This document shows positions 33,296-46,905 of a stretch of 64,000 bases of DNA, in pieces; the stretch's first letter is position 1; each line of letters starts with the position of its first letter. This DNA is from Hetaerina americana (lineage: Eukaryota; Arthropoda; Insecta; Odonata; Calopterygidae). Made by a program: the position numbers and the translations under genes. The notes beneath the pieces are model-generated. The model had not been told where the DNA came from. It saw nothing but the letters and a program-made list of their open reading frames with translations, and made no database searches. The stretch covers positions 22,629,969-22,693,968 of the forward strand of contig JAKTNV010000004.1 in the NCBI GenBank assembly GCA_022747635.1, given 5' to 3'.

Positions 33296-35489
33296 TAAGT
33301 CTCTTACAATTGGAAGAATTTAATCGACGAACCTGAGAACGCAAATTTATTCCATTTAACTTGATTTTTAAAAATTAAACTTTTATTTCTTCATGTCCGT
33401 GAATTTTTCTACCCTTCCGAGACCAAATCGGTAACATTTTATTCCGATGAATTCAGTAGTTTGGATGAGATGTTGTTTATTTTTTGACGAGCTAATGGCA
33501 CATAATTCAGTGTTCAAACCAACAATTCTAAAATCTTGTTGCAGTAAGCATTGCTAAATTTGTTCACCGAAACTAAATTTTTGTATATATATATATATAT
33601 TGTTTTCTCAATTTCTATATTTTACTCCCCTTTTTACATGTTTGTTTCTGAACCAGAAGTATTTTCTTTCATAATATTCAATGCATGTTCTTCTGCTAAT
33701 TGATACTGTGAGTATTTTTTTAAACTTTGTGATACTAAAGGTTTCTAAATTCTCACCATCTAAAGATACTAAATTCTCACCATCCTCCCTAGTATTATTT
33801 TTCCTTACTGTACCCGTTACCTCTTCCAAGTACCTTTAACTATTAAACCATTTTGATGCTTCCCTTTAATAATTTTTCAAAAAAGGTCACTGAACTCCGC
33901 AAAGTCATCACGTGTTCGCTCATCACAGGGTTGTGGACCTTAATTTTCATTAGCGGTGTTATTGCGCCTAAAACACTGCCGCACAAGGTAGCAAAGCTAA
34001 CATAAATTTTAGGCTGACCATTTATTTTGATGGGTTATAAAAACTCACCTGAGTATTACACACGTATATCATAATGAATGCAAGCTATAAAATCAGAGAC
34101 AAAAAAAAATGTTTGCCTCGAGTTTAGACACTCGCGAAGTCTCCAACGAGAATCAACCCCAAAAACCAGCTTCCCCTTACCCTGAACTTATACCACGATA
34201 TTATAGGTTTTTGTAGGCCTTAAAGTTCCCCATTTGTTAGACATTACCACAGGAAAGATACTGGAAAATGACGATACTGGAAAGTGACGATACTGGAAAA
34301 GCAGTGAGGTACGGCACGTGCATAATCTAAAAAATGTCTGCGGATATTAAATCCGTAGAAACTAAATATTGCGGTCCACTGAGAAATTTCCCGCTGTGTT
34401 CTGATTTCAGGAACTTATTGAGGAACGAGTACCTGGCCTCTTGAGTCCTCAAATAAAATGTTTGTCAAATTTACTTGCAATATGAAATATAAGCTTTGGC
34501 CAAAAAGTTTACAGTTCATAGAGGAGATATTTGTTCCTTCCGGCGGCTTCAACAGCTAACCTACGGCTAAATTTACTACTGGTATTCTTTCAATGTAACG
34601 CTAATGGGGTCGGCACTACTTACTGCGCTTCAATTATCAGTTGGTTATTATTTAGTATTCGCCGAAGTAAGCTGAATACTTTTCCTGCATGTATTCCAGT
34701 AGTTCCCAATTCATTTGGAAACTAATCAGCTAAAACCCTCTAACCTTGAGGAACAAATCTTTTATTCATTAAGTTGAGAGAGGTGGGCAAGAGTAACCAC
34801 TGGGATGTGGGAGGTTGAAATAAGGTTTTCGTAAACGAGGCGTATTGACAAAAAATAATTGCTACAATAGCCATCATTCTTCCACTCGCCGGCCTCCACT
34901 CTTACCTCACCAAAACCAAAGCTAGGTATGCATAACGCAGCACTAGCTTTTCCTCCTTATTTGGTGATTATGATATAGTGCATGCATCGATATCATTCAT
35001 AAAATAATATCTAAGATAAATTATCATTAATTTATCCTTATTATTGTTATTTTACCCAGGTGTACATCTTTTTGGTCAACCAAGCATTGTAATTTAATCA
35101 CCACTTCCACAGTCGCGCACAAAAATCAACATGTAAAGTATTAATCGTGTACCGCACGCCGTGCAACTTACCAGTAGTAGTGATCAGCTGGGTGTTCTCT
35201 TACTTTTAGACATTACTGCTTATCACAGAAGACACACAGAAGAGTTATGCGCATTTAAATAAAAAAGCAAACGCGCAAACCGCTGCATGAGCATATGACA
35301 TGTGGTATCAGGACCCTGGCAATGAAAATATAGGGAAATAAGGTAAAAAAAGAGGGTTATATCGGTATTGAATGTCTTTTAGCTATTAAGCTTGCTATTT
35401 AGTAACTATTTTTGCCATAGGAATGAAAAAAATCCTCGAATTTTTTTGATCAACAAAAAACCTCATTATATCCTCGTTGTATAATCTAC
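33296..35489. other. AT-rich non-coding, two minor tandem repeats
   Basis: A 24-bp step duplication of ctaaattctcaccatc lies at 33745 and 33769. A 16-bp triplet repeat is listed separately at 34257-34304. Otherwise nothing recognised. Confidence 0.45.
34257..34304. repeat. 16-bp tandem repeat, three copies
   Basis: Units gatactggaaaatgac, gatactggaaagtgac and gatactggaaaagcag lie end to end. Confidence 0.9.
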
Positions 35490-35960
35490 CAATATGAGCT
35501 TGGGATATGTAAAACTAAAACTAAGAGAATCATCAGCAGGTGAAGTGGAGAAAATAAGTCATCTCCAGATAAAACCAGGGAATGATACATTGAAACAAAT
35601 GGATAAATGTTCCTGTACAGATAGCAAGAACACTGGCGATGGAAGAAGTAAAATGATTATGGTAAGCAAAATAGGAATGGCAAAGGCGTTCTAAAATAAG
35701 CATAAGAAAAAATTCATGGAAGCTTAAAATATCGTTTACTTTTATAAGCATTTGAAACGTTTACTATTTGCATGGACGAAAGAGTCATTTAGATGACTAG
35801 AGGCGATAAAAAAGTGGTCTACAATGGCAAGGATAAAATAAAATTCATAGAATATACAGCAATCGAAAAAATACTTTAAAGAGTGGATGAAAAGGGGAAG
35901 GGCGATTACAAGAAGAAGAAGGAAACTATTGGATACAGTCGTAGTTCTGATGACCAAAGC
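35490..35960 (+). pseudogene. LINE ORF2 C-terminal fragment, relic
   Basis: NTGDGRSKMIMVSKIGMAKAF corresponds to the post-palm block of the endonuclease-RT group (family form iteDGR...eI.sRIamAKaaF). It is followed, with frame changes, by FAWTKESFR, LEAIKKWS and a region equal to the family's rLEaFEmWcwRRM segment, then EWMKRGRAITRRRRKL. No palm precedes it. Stops are frequent. It is a separate copy from the next relic, because the latter restarts at the palm. Confidence 0.6.
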
Positions 35961-36399
35961 TGCAGCAAATATAAAGGGGTAATAGTTACAGAGAAAGGTC
36001 AGAATGAATTAGATTCAATACAATATGTCAGATTCCAATACAAGGGTCTGTGAGGAAATGTATAGACAGGCAGGGAACTGGATGGCTTGAAGAGATACTC
36101 CAACTCTCGGATTGATAACTTGTAATGATGGTCATTTGATAATCTACTAAGAGGTGTGGGCGGCGAACCGGAAGTAAAGCGTTTCACTACTGGCCCTGGT
36201 GTTCTAGTAAGATTAGCAGTGATTTTGGAAACACTGAAATTAACACAAACTTATTGATTTTAAATACAAGATGTAGCTAAGGAACTGCATGAGGAAAAAG
36301 GTGTTTGTATCCCACTTTATTCGTGAATTCCACACACTTTGGAGATTAAAATTCACTGAGAAGGAAGAATAAGGATAGGATATATTAGGCATGGGAATG

Positions 36400-37175
36400 G
36401 ATGCTCGTACAGTTAATATTGGTAGCAGGTGTGAAGCAAGTGAGGCAGGCAGGGTACGGATGTAAGGGCAAGCATGAAAGAGTAGGCGAGTGATTTAGTC
36501 AGTTACATTTGAGGACAATGAAGATTTAGTTACCCAGAAAGTCAACAGATTTTGAGAACGAATAAAGTAACCATTATAAACTATTGTGAAAGTGGAGAGA
36601 AAATTCGGAATGAATATTAATGTAGGAAAGACAAAAGAGCTGAAAGTAAGAAACAAATGAAATCTATTGGCAAGTAGTGCTGCAATAAAGCCGAACAATA
36701 GACCTGCTAAATAATTTGTTTAGAATGCGAGGATTTTTCTAGAAGCAAACATATAAACATATGTACAAACATACAAACATATGTAGACAGAAAAAATCAA
36801 AGAGGTGAAGTCCTTGAAATGTTTTAAAATATGGTTTAAGAGCAGAATGCTTAAGAAATATTTAACTGTCAGACTGAGGAGGTATTGATCAGAATAGGAG
36901 AGGAGAGAAAACTAAAATAAAGATAAAATAAAATAAATAAAATAGAGAGAAGTAAAAAAGAGAGAGACGCCTTAGCTGGGGCATATGCTTATCGGATATT
37001 GATCGCTAAGGAGAGACATTGGAGGAAAAATTGAAGGAAAGATAGGAAGGGGGAGAAGAAGTATTGGAATACTTGATGGCATAAAGAAGTAGAATTTACA
37101 GACAAATGAACCTAATTGCTCAGGAAAGAGTGTGATGACAGAAATCAACTTGAAACCTTTTATATAATTCTACTT
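36400..37175 (+). pseudogene. LINE RT palm to C-terminus, relic
   Basis: VTFEDNEDLVTQKVN stands where the family has VrFADDealvt; both catalytic aspartates are altered or shifted (F-E-D-N). It is followed by VERKFGMNINVGKTKELKV (family ey.GMkINvkKTKvM). Far downstream a GEEVLEYLMA / RIYRQMNLIAQERV block matches the family's C-terminal grgRrrig.LDdik...yrqmk.lAqdR tail. The middle is badly decayed and partly low-complexity (aataaaataaataaaa at 36920). It is an old, inactive copy. Confidence 0.6.
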
Positions 37176-40100
37176 AAGAAAAAGATGACATGTGATCAAA
37201 ATAAGATGCTAAAGGAGAAGAGTAAGAGCAACAGAAGTCCGCGATGATACAGTAGACTAATCTCTAATTTTTTCCATCCTTTAACACTTAAAAAATAGGT
37301 CTTTGGAATTTAGTAAAATAGGTGATCAGAATTAAAAAACAAATTAAAAGGCATGCATATTATTAGTCATTAAAATGGTGCACAAAAAATACTCCTGGAC
37401 TTGAAAGTTTTATTTTCCTAGGCGATAAGCGCCTTAAATAGAAATTTCGAGTATCTCCGTCCTGCAGCTTGAAATATCTCAAGCAGCAAACAGTGACACC
37501 ATCTCTTGGCTTTCATCAACGTTAGATGCCGGCCGTCAACGATTTACGTCATAAGCGGCATGCGTGTTTCAAGGCTTAAATAAGTGATCAGAGCCATAAG
37601 AAGAACTCAGAAACTCTTCTTTAAGGCAGCAAATAATCCTAATGCGTCATACGCTGTTATTAATTAGACGCATACACTTCAAGTCTCATTGGAAATGTTC
37701 ACTTCAGCGTCTCTATCTTTAAGATACAAACAGGAGTACAATTTTAAACAATGTTTTTACTCTTTTTAACTGAGAGCGTTTTAAAAATTTATCATTATGC
37801 ATTAGCCTTTAGCGGTAATGCATCAGTACTGATGAGGAGTTCAAATCACTCTTGATCTAATAATTTTTTATTTTAATTCAATCGTGAATGCTCAAAAAGA
37901 ATTTATTGGATTAGGAGAAAGACTTATTGATTGCATAAAAGGATATAAATAATAACTAAGTAATGGTAAAAGTAGAAATATTAAAAGAGAATTAAAATAA
38001 TCCAATAAATTTCAACAACAAAACTACGTTATGAAATGGAATATCCCATAGCTGCACCTAAATTTCAGAGAATATTATGGATGACCATTTTGAGCTCTGG
38101 ACGCGAAATGGTTAACTTTATATAAAAATTAATAATGAATCATCATATTGTTATCACAGAATATTTTCCTTGCATGTGAAATCACCTAAGTAGACGGGTG
38201 AATAATTTCCATACACGATTAACCAAAAGCTTAGCCATGTCCTGTCTTGCCGTAAAACGGATCAAAAAGAAAATCTGACATTTGCATAACGCAATTAGGC
38301 GCCACTACCAACTCTATAATCAACCTAATTGAGGGTAAATACAGTGATAAAATGTATTAATAAATAAAACGGAATTATAGTTTTAACGTTTCACTTGACT
38401 TGACCCTGACTCTAGATTTAAACTAAATTGAATGAGACTATGTACTATGCAGTATATATGTACAGCTATAAGGGTCATCATAGTTTGGATGATGACACAC
38501 TGTACATTTATTAATAGCACTCCCACATTCGGAAAATGAGCGTGATTTTCTTTTCGAAGACGTTAATAATTAAATATATCGTTCATGAATGAATAATTTT
38601 ATCTTAATAAATGAACAGTTCTGAAATAGCGTTTAATGTTTTAGAAATGGATAAATACATTAGAGAAAACATGAAATACTAAAACGGCAAGTAATTGCGT
38701 TCAGGTGAAACCGGTAAGTTTACGAAACAAAATATGCATGTAAAAGTAATATATCCCAATGACAGTCCATCATAATAAAAAAAGATGATTTTTTCCAACA
38801 TTCGTTAAAATAATTGAATTTTTTATATCAGGTTAACAAGAAGGTTATTATTTATCATATAACAAAACTCTGTGGTTTCAATCAACACGAATGACTTTCC
38901 TTTCTATTTAATTGATATTCACTCTCGAACGTTTGCTCCAGCTGTCGTTGAATATTACGAAAATAAACGACGGAGCACGAAATCCCTCCGTCCTGTCACA
39001 CGACGTGGGAACGTTCGGCCGATATGAAAACGAATTTCGCGCAGAAGTATACAAGCTCGAGCCCTTCGTGGGATATGCATTACTCCAAGGCTCCGATACC
39101 CATTGAACTTAGCTGATTGGATTCGATTCAATAATTCAAGATATTCGTTCTGCATGCGGTCACGCATTTTTTGCGGGAGAGAAGGTTTCGCCTGAAATGT
39201 GTGCGGAGAGTCGGACGATCAGTCTGTGACCTCGACCCGCGCCGAGACTGATTGAAGCAGTTCATCCACGGATCAAATTCCAATTCTAGCCTGTTTTTTT
39301 CCATTTCGTCCGACGGAGGAAAATATTCCGCAAGTTTATATTAGCGAGGGTACGTGTAACCTTTCCAATCCGATATTTTCATCGGCAAAGTGAGTGACGC
39401 AACACGAGGTGAGCAGAACAAACGCCAGATGTAAGTTCGAAGGCCAAACCCAGAACCGTTATAGGTCCGGCAATTTTTTCTTAAATCTTTAATGATTTTC
39501 AGAAATTTTTATCTGATATCTTCTTAACTACTTCACAGCGATATCATGTATCCGTATGGGATTTATTTAGCTCTCATTAGAAGTGGACGTCTAAAATAAT
39601 CCAAACGCATTGGATTTGAGGCCGACGTCCAGTCTGCATGAATGCAGCAAACCAATACCTCGTTTTAAGATTTTTAAGAAGTTACCTTGAAAAGGGTAAT
39701 GAATCAAAATATTTAGAAAAATTAATAAAACCTATTTTTCCCAAAAATACAATAAAATTACTCTTAAGATTCTATACAGTGAATACATACTTATATTGAC
39801 GCTATTAATTCGATGCATAACATATATTCATGCCCATTAAATTATTAGAATGTGACGACGGAGGTGTACAAATATTATCTCATATGAAGTCTTAATAAGT
39901 ATGTAAGTAACCATCTAGCTTCAACAATTTGTCATTGTATCTTTAAGGAAAGGCTACATTGTCAATCCTTCCTTGCATACGGTACATAGTTAGTGCAAGG
40001 TATGGATAACTTATTCATCGCTAAGGATGATTAACTCTCTGAAAAATTGAATGAACTTCTGGTAAACCCTATAATTATTCAAGCCAATTTTTGAATTAAT

Positions 40101-42734
40101 TCTTTAATTCTTCAGAGGGGAGAATGATTAGTAAACAAGGCGGAGGAAGTTAGAGATTAAGAAACATGAACGAAACAAAGGCCCTTGAAAGAGATGAAAA
40201 ATAGTTCGTTGTAAAGGGGAGATGAAAAATAGTTCATTGTAAAGCAAGCTGAAGGGATGTTTAGTCAGTTGTAAGGCGGGGCTTAGACATGCAAACAGCT
40301 TCGTTCCTAAGAGAACACTCCGTTATTACTTTTCTCGGTTCAAGGGGTGCCTAGCAATGACCGTCATACTAAAGCTATTGATTCCGTAGACATAATGCTC
40401 GGGCAGTAATTTCTAAAATTTCTGAATACAGGCAGTGCTTTCCAAATAAATCCAATGTCTTAGCGCATAGGGCTCAGGAAATACAAATATCCGTCGAGTT
40501 TAAAACCTTCACTCCACTGAATATGACCATCCATCCTCAGTCACTCACACTCTTATAGTCGTCGAAGGAAAATCCGTGCAAAAGGGGCGACAGAGAGCGG
40601 AAATTGGAAATGGTAGCTTGAAAGGAAGAGGAGATGCCTATTAGATACGAGAGGTAGTAAGACATCAAGCGGTGCACGATGGCGGAAGAGAAGGAAGAAG
40701 GAAATGGACACATGGAATGGAAAGGCTTCCGCCTTTTTTTTCCCCCGACACAGATTCGAGTGAGAACGAGAGGAGAACGGATACATTTGCGGCGGTGATT
40801 GACGGGGACGAATGGAGTCCTCGAAAATATATATGGACCAATTTCGCGGCCTCGAAATTGCTTTCTGCCAGACCGGGCGTGGCGAATGAAGAAAGTAAGA
40901 GAACCCTGCTCTCGGGCCAGGGCGCCCAAACAAATGGGCCTCCACTCCAGTCTCATTCGCAGCCTTTTCAATTATTAAACTTCCTTACCACCGCTAGATA
41001 ATCCGGTGAAGACTCGATTCACAGCAGATTTCAAACATCGCCGAAGCACCTCGTGGGATGACTTCAGTAGGTGCTAGGTCGGTGAACCCCTACAATGAGA
41101 CAATCTGAATATGCCTAAAACCAATTAACGATTAATTTATATGGTGGCTAAAACTTTTTATTTTTTATGCAACACGAGTACACAAAATTTATTCATCATT
41201 TAATAACAGAAATAAACTTTTTTTTATCAATAAAAAAATATTACATGCAATCCATGCATGTAGGTACATGGGTAATTCTATGAACATCAGCCGTATTAGG
41301 GTGTAACAGATCGCATTTTTTTAAATTTAAACTTTGGAAAAGCACCATATCTGTATCTACTTTAGGGGACATTAACATGAAGTTTTGGTAGGAAAAACGG
41401 AAAGAAAAGGACGGAATCGGAGGAGAGGAATCAAGGAGGTGCTGCCTTAGCGTGAATGTGAGCGGATGTGGTTAATTTTCTTCATTGAATTCGAATTCTG
41501 GAAAGTAACAAAAGTTCATCAATTTTGTTTGTATTGCTTAAGGAAATGCCTAGGATTTTAGGAGTAGCACTTAAACTCGTGAAAAAATGGAGACTTGGTG
41601 TTCCATTTTATTTTTCCATCGGTGGTTGGTTTTTTAACTGAATCCTAACACCAGTTCCTCTTTGACCAGCTCATATTATACAAATTGACTATTGGGACCA
41701 AGTACTGTAAACCATATGACGACGCCCTGTTGTAGAAAGGTGGCAATGCGTTTCAAACAAGGAAATTTGCCTAAAGTTGTGAAGTGCTTGCAGAAATATA
41801 ATGGTGAGTCGTTTCAATCACCCGTTATCAAGTGCTGAAAAAATTAATGCTTTAAAATTTGAAATGAATTAAACAAATCTTAGATTAGCCCGTTGTTTCA
41901 TATTTCGCAGAAGGTTATTCCCACTAATAGGTAGACACAACAGCTAGTTCGAGCTTGAATTTTATGTGCGTGACAGAGGCAGAATCCACATTTTATTGTT
42001 ATAAAATAAAGAATGAAGGGGCCTTATTTTTCCGAAATGATAAAGATCAAATACTTAGATGCTACTCTTGAATTAAAGCTTTCACGCAGAACACAAATCA
42101 TAAGAATGCGATAAAAGAATGCGCCTTAAAAGAAAATAAGTCACAGTAGACGGAATGTAGGAATATGCTATGAAAAAGTAAAAGAGATATTTCTCTCGAT
42201 TTAGTTAGGCATCATTTGGAGCTCTAGGTAAATATTTGGGATTCATGACAAAATATTAATTGACAAATTTTCAAAAGTTCATAGAGGACATTCTTTTCTG
42301 CTATATCGCTAAAATTTGTTACGAGGAAAAAGTTATCGCCGTGGAAACGCTGGTGGACTTCGAATTGGAGCCTCTTCATTCACGAAGAGAGCTGAAAAGA
42401 GAAAAAATTTAGAAAAGCAGAGATCATTGAGCTTACTTATAGCATTTAGAGGAATTTATCATATTTGCGGATTAAACCATATGAGTTAAAATAGGATACA
42501 GAAGTACCACTATTGGCAGATTTAAATGATCGTTCTTCCCTCTCACGATAAAGTCATAACAAAATCAAAAGAAAAGATAATTCCTACATTTTAAGTTTAA
42601 AAGAATACATTTAATGTTCCACACCAAAACCTATTTTATTGCATGATATAAATATGCACCTATATCTCTAGTTATGTGTGAATGCATATTTTCAACTTCA
42701 TAAAAATGTACACTCACGTAAGTGCCCATTTATA
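37176..42734. other. AT-rich non-coding with a GC-richer patch at 40540-40980
   Basis: No gene recognised in 5.5 kb. Section 40540-40980 is GC-richer and has long overlapping frames on both strands with no domain. Section 38930-39350 has a TCAGT initiator-like word at 39219 and a consensus-like splice donor gtacgt at 39350 (see findings). The rest is AT-rich. Confidence 0.4.
40191..40246. repeat. 28-bp tandem duplication
   Basis: gagatgaaaaatagttcgtt at 40191 is repeated with one change at 40219. Confidence 0.9.
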
Positions 42735-43487
42735 CGAGGGTCATCCGGAAAGTAGTACCCGTTCGTGAAATAAAGACACAAAAGTAAATATTAACAAACA
42801 TAAAAAATTTTATTTGAAAAAGGATACTTTAAACTACTTCTCAACATAATCTCCAAGCAAATTAAGGCATTTGTCATAACGTGTGACAAGTTTCTGTATT
42901 CCTGCTGCATAGTCCTTCGCCGCCAGCTCATTGAGATACGCGAGGGACCCATCTTGCACAAATTTTTGCATAATGCAGATGGTGTTTAACAATTTCATGA
43001 ACAATTGTTCGAGAAACATTGGGAAAATGCTCACAGATGTCATCAATTGTGACGCGCCGATCGTTCCTCACGAATTCGTCAACTGAGCTCACCAGTTGGT
43101 CTGTAATGACAGACGGTCTCTCCGAACGCTCATCGTCGTGTGTGTTCCCCCTCCCCATGTTGAAGTTGCGACACCACCGGCGAACAGACGACTCGTCCAT
43201 TACATTGTCTCCATACACCTCCTTTAATTGGCGATGAATATCACATGGGCGAACGTTTCTTGCATTGAGGAATTTAATCACTGCCCTCACTTCACAACTG
43301 GCGGCGTTCTCAATTTTTTTAAACATTGTAAACAATCACAGAAACAACACAGGCAATGCTAGCGTCACGCAACTTGGCTCAGAGAAGGCAGACAAGCCAC
43401 TGAAGCTATCTGACCTCGTCCAGCGGCTACTCGCGTCGTCAGCACTTCATGCGGCACGAACGGGTACTACTTTCCGGATGACCCTCG
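42735..43487 (-). mobile_element. Internally deleted mariner (753 bp) with perfect 33-bp ends
   Basis: Both ends read cgagggtcatccggaaagta inward and match perfectly for 33 bp; each is next to TA, the mariner target duplication. Full mariners are about 1.3 kb, so roughly 0.5 kb is missing. The minus strand still encodes the N-terminal HTH half and the last about 35 residues of a transposase, but not the catalytic core. It is therefore non-autonomous. Perfect ends suggest mobilisation by an intact relative elsewhere in the genome. Confidence 0.93.
42834..43335 (-). pseudogene. Mariner transposase, catalytic core deleted
   Basis: Starting at the minus-strand ATG at 43335, the frame encodes KKIENAASCEVRAVIKFL, the first HTH (DIHRQLKEVYGD...SSVRRW), the ERSERPSV linker, the second HTH (RRVTIDDICEHFPNVSRTIV) and ICARWVPR. 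The family continues here into the DDD domain. Instead, at about 42940, the text passes in another frame to YLNELAAKDYAAGIQKLV, TRYDKCLNLLGDYVEK and stop, which is the family's C-terminus. All three catalytic aspartates lie in the missing part. If translated it would give a DNA-binding-only protein of about 135 residues, which could in principle compete with active transposase for ends; that is inference. Confidence 0.9.
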
Positions 43488-43489
43488 TA

Positions 43490-45039
43490 CATAAAAGCCT
43501 AAAACTCGCAGTACAAGCCCTTGCCTTAGCATGAAGGGTATTGCGCAGGTTTATATGAATACGTAGAAACGAGAATATCAAATAGCAAATGGAAACTTAT
43601 AAACGCTACTTAGATTACAGATAACTTGAGATATACTGTCTCGACATGAGTTATAAGAGAGTGAGACAAACAAACGGATATTCCTTGATACACCCTGGAA
43701 TTGGAAGCACGACAGCGTGCTTTATCGAGTGATTCCACTCATGTGTGCTGGGAGGGAACGGGCTGGGAATACAGAGTGGGGACGCCTCAAGAGTCGGGGT
43801 AAATTGCTTAGATATCAAGGAGTGAGTGCAACATACGTTACAATCCCTACTTTTTGAATGCTCCAATCAAACGATAAACAAAACTTGAAGAACGCCAGTA
43901 TTTTCTCAATAAAACCCATGATGCGGAAGAAACCGAGTCGAAACGGGGTAAGTGATTCGATAAAACTTAGCGGACATTCTCATGAGGTGGAAGGATGAAC
44001 AAGAATTTTATGAACAAGTATCGCAAGGATAATGAAGTCATGATGAATACATGAAATAAAAATTTGATAGCATCGAAATAAATGTTTTTGTTGAAATTCG
44101 GGCTTCCTAACATGTCATTATTTGTATTAGATATTTTGGATACTGTGTTAATAAATCCCATTGACCCATTACGTTTTCCATTTACATTCAAGGAAACAAA
44201 TTGATAGATCTCTACATTTGGTGATTATTTTGAATCACAAGAAATGAAAAATTGTTCGAACTAATTTACTACGAAAGGATTTTTTCCACGGGAATAGTGT
44301 TTATTCTCATCTCAGATTCGCTGCCTTTGGAGAGTAGGAGGACAGCCAAAATAAGACTTCCACATAGATGAAAATCACGTCCATGATAGTGGTAGAAGTA
44401 ATCTCAGACTGATGATGCAAAACATTTTTCGAGAAAAGTATTATTTCTAATGGCTCTCCGTTAAAATCATGGCCCAAATCGCGGAAGGAGAAAGTGTTTC
44501 CGAGTAAAGGTTCACATTTGACGAGGCGGATGCTGGATCTTATCGGGAAAGGAATAAGTTAAAACGATCAAGTGAATTTCATTAACGGTGGAAACGTGGG
44601 CGAGAGAGGTGAGAATGTGGGAAATTTACGTCAAAATGAAACCAATCCCGCTGGAGGGTGTTCAAATAAAAATATCAAAGAAATGGGGATGTCGGATCTC
44701 AAGAAAATGACGTATTTTTCGAGCAGCTATTTGGAATACTTTTCTAAAATATCGTTCAGAAAGTGACGCCGTTTAACCGTATATGTGCTTTCCTGTTTCC
44801 CGTTCTAACCCCAAAAATACTGCCTCGAGTGACGGAAAAAAATATCATTTTAAAACATGGACTTTCTGTATTCATACGTGTGCTGGTAACTAGAAATAAA
44901 ACTGGGATAAAACAATATTTTTCACCTCATTACCAATCACATTTCATTCTTTCCTCTCGCTATCAAAAAGCCATCATTCATTAAATAAAACGGTCACGGT
45001 CATTCGTAAATTAATTCTCCTTTATTTTTTCCCCGATGG
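43490..45039. other. AT-rich non-coding, nothing recognised
   Basis: No feature supported. The final part may contain decayed upstream sequence of the following LINE. Confidence 0.45.
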
Positions 45040-46905
45040 ATCCTTGAAAAAACTAATGGTAATTCATAAAAAACGAAATGATAGCTCGGAATGGCTCATT
45101 AATTACAAAATATTAGTTTGTGAATTAAATAGAGAAAATAAAATAGCCAAAGAACCTTTTCTACGGAATGTAATCTCGAAAGATAAGGGAAATCAAATTC
45201 ATAAGTACCTACGGAGGAGGAAAGGCAACAGGGAAAACACAACAGCTTTAAAAAATGAGGATGGAACGCTAATCGTAGGCAATAAGGAAAAGGCTTATAC
45301 ATTTAACAGTTGGTACGCAAATTGTGTTTAAGGGAATGGTAAAGAAAATGGATTCTGTAGATATATCTCTGAGTCAACAAGAAGGCGAACTAACATTAAA
45401 TACTAAAAGTATTAAACGACGAGCGCAGAAATTTATGAAAAAATAGGAAAATTAGGGCAAATATGCAAATCAATATGTCAAGATGATATTTCAATTGACT
45501 TGCTTAAATTGGGTGTTATTGTAGTTCCAAAGTATCTTAATCATTTATTCAATGTTACCCTAAACAATAAGGCCCTACCAAATGCTTGGAAGAAGATATA
45601 TGTCACACTATTTTTCAAAAGGAGGAGATATGGCACTAGTTGATAACTATAGACCAGTAAGCTTGACGTCAGTTTAATGCAACCTATTAAAATAGATAAT
45701 TGTTGATTATCTGGGAATTGTGAGTGAGTGAATATTGGTAGTGCCATTGCCAATATGCTTGCAGAAAAGGGCACTTTTGCGAAACTCAGCTAATAGGGTT
45801 CTACCAAGAAATGTTCGACTCTATGGATGCGGGAATAGAAGTGGATACAATAATAGTCGACCTGTCAAAAGCCTTTGGCAAAGTTTACCACGACCGTTTA
45901 ATGCTTACGATGGGCCAATTACCACTACATGCAGATGGAAGAGTAATCTCTTGGGTCAAATATTTCCTGGATGGCCGAACAAAAAGGGTCAAATTAGGAG
46001 AAGTGTATTCTGGTAAAACGAGGGTAACATCGGGAGTCCCACAAGGAAGCGTACTTTACCCGCTCTTATTTTTAATCTATGTAAATGGAAAATATTAAAT
46101 CTCAGATTATACTTTTTGCGGACGACTGATCATTTACAGAAAAGTCGAAAATGACAAGGAGTGTGATGCACTGCAAAGGGACGTTAGTAAAATGGTGGAT
46201 TGGGGGGCAAATAATGGGATGGATATTAATGTTAGCAAATGCAAATCCATCACTTTTAGTAACAAGGTAAATGGAACCAATGGGGACAACAAATTCTTGG
46301 AAAATGTCATTCCTAGAAGTGATAGCTGTAAACAGTTAAGTGTAAATTTATCCAAGAATTTAGGGTAGGGGCTAAACGTGGAGTACATTGTTAAGAAAGA
46401 TTTCAAAACTTTGGATTGGATGATGAGACACCTCAAAGGGAGAGGTAGATCAACTAAGGAAAAGGCGTCTAAGACCCTGGTAAGGCCAGTTTTAGAGGAC
46501 TCATCACTTGTATAGGACCCGCACGAAGAAGGAAAGATCATAAAACTGGAGAGGGTCCAAAGAATGGCTGCCGGATACACATGTACTGGGGAAGTATAGG
46601 AGGATAGAGAACATGACTGAAATATTATAAAAGTTGGGCTTGGAACATTAAAAAACTAGAAGAAAAATAAGCGGACTTTGTGGAATGCTCCGTATTCTGA
46701 AGGGAGAGAAATCTAGGACAGAACTAAGGAAAGAGGCGGGAAATACAAATTTTAAAGGGAGGAATGATCACAAACTCGGGGTAAAATGCCGGGCACAAAG
46801 AACAATATAAAAAAAATAAGACAATTGTTGATTTGAATAGTTTATCTCAAAAATTGTCGAGCCCTTTCCTAGCAAGGTGAATACTTTTAAGAAAAGATGT
46901 CAGCA
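45040..46905 (+). pseudogene. LINE (Jockey/CR1-like) linker and reverse transcriptase, relic
   Basis: The most complete LINE here. The first frame (45044 onward) is the endonuclease-RT linker (KIAKEPFLRNVI, KYLRRRKG, ALKNEDGTLIVGNKEKAYTFN). Then LADNYRPVS-like text near 45640 (VDNYRPVSLTS with frame help), DTIIVDLSKAFGKVYHDRL at about 45850 with the first catalytic Asp, and WVKYFLDGRTKRVKLG. TSGVPQGSVLYPLLFLIYVN (about 46026-46085) and LFADD (about 46113) retain all palm Asp residues. The thumb follows: GMDINVSKCKSITF, YIVKKDFKTLDW and TLVRPVLEDSS. The 3' end is near 46905 (VNTFKKRCQQLI then stop). At least five frame changes and stops inactivate it. The endonuclease is missing. Confidence 0.85.

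Noticed and set aside
40537..41001. Frames of 144, 130 and 109 codons on both strands
   Set aside because: Mutually overlapping on opposite strands in a GC-richer patch, with no domain.
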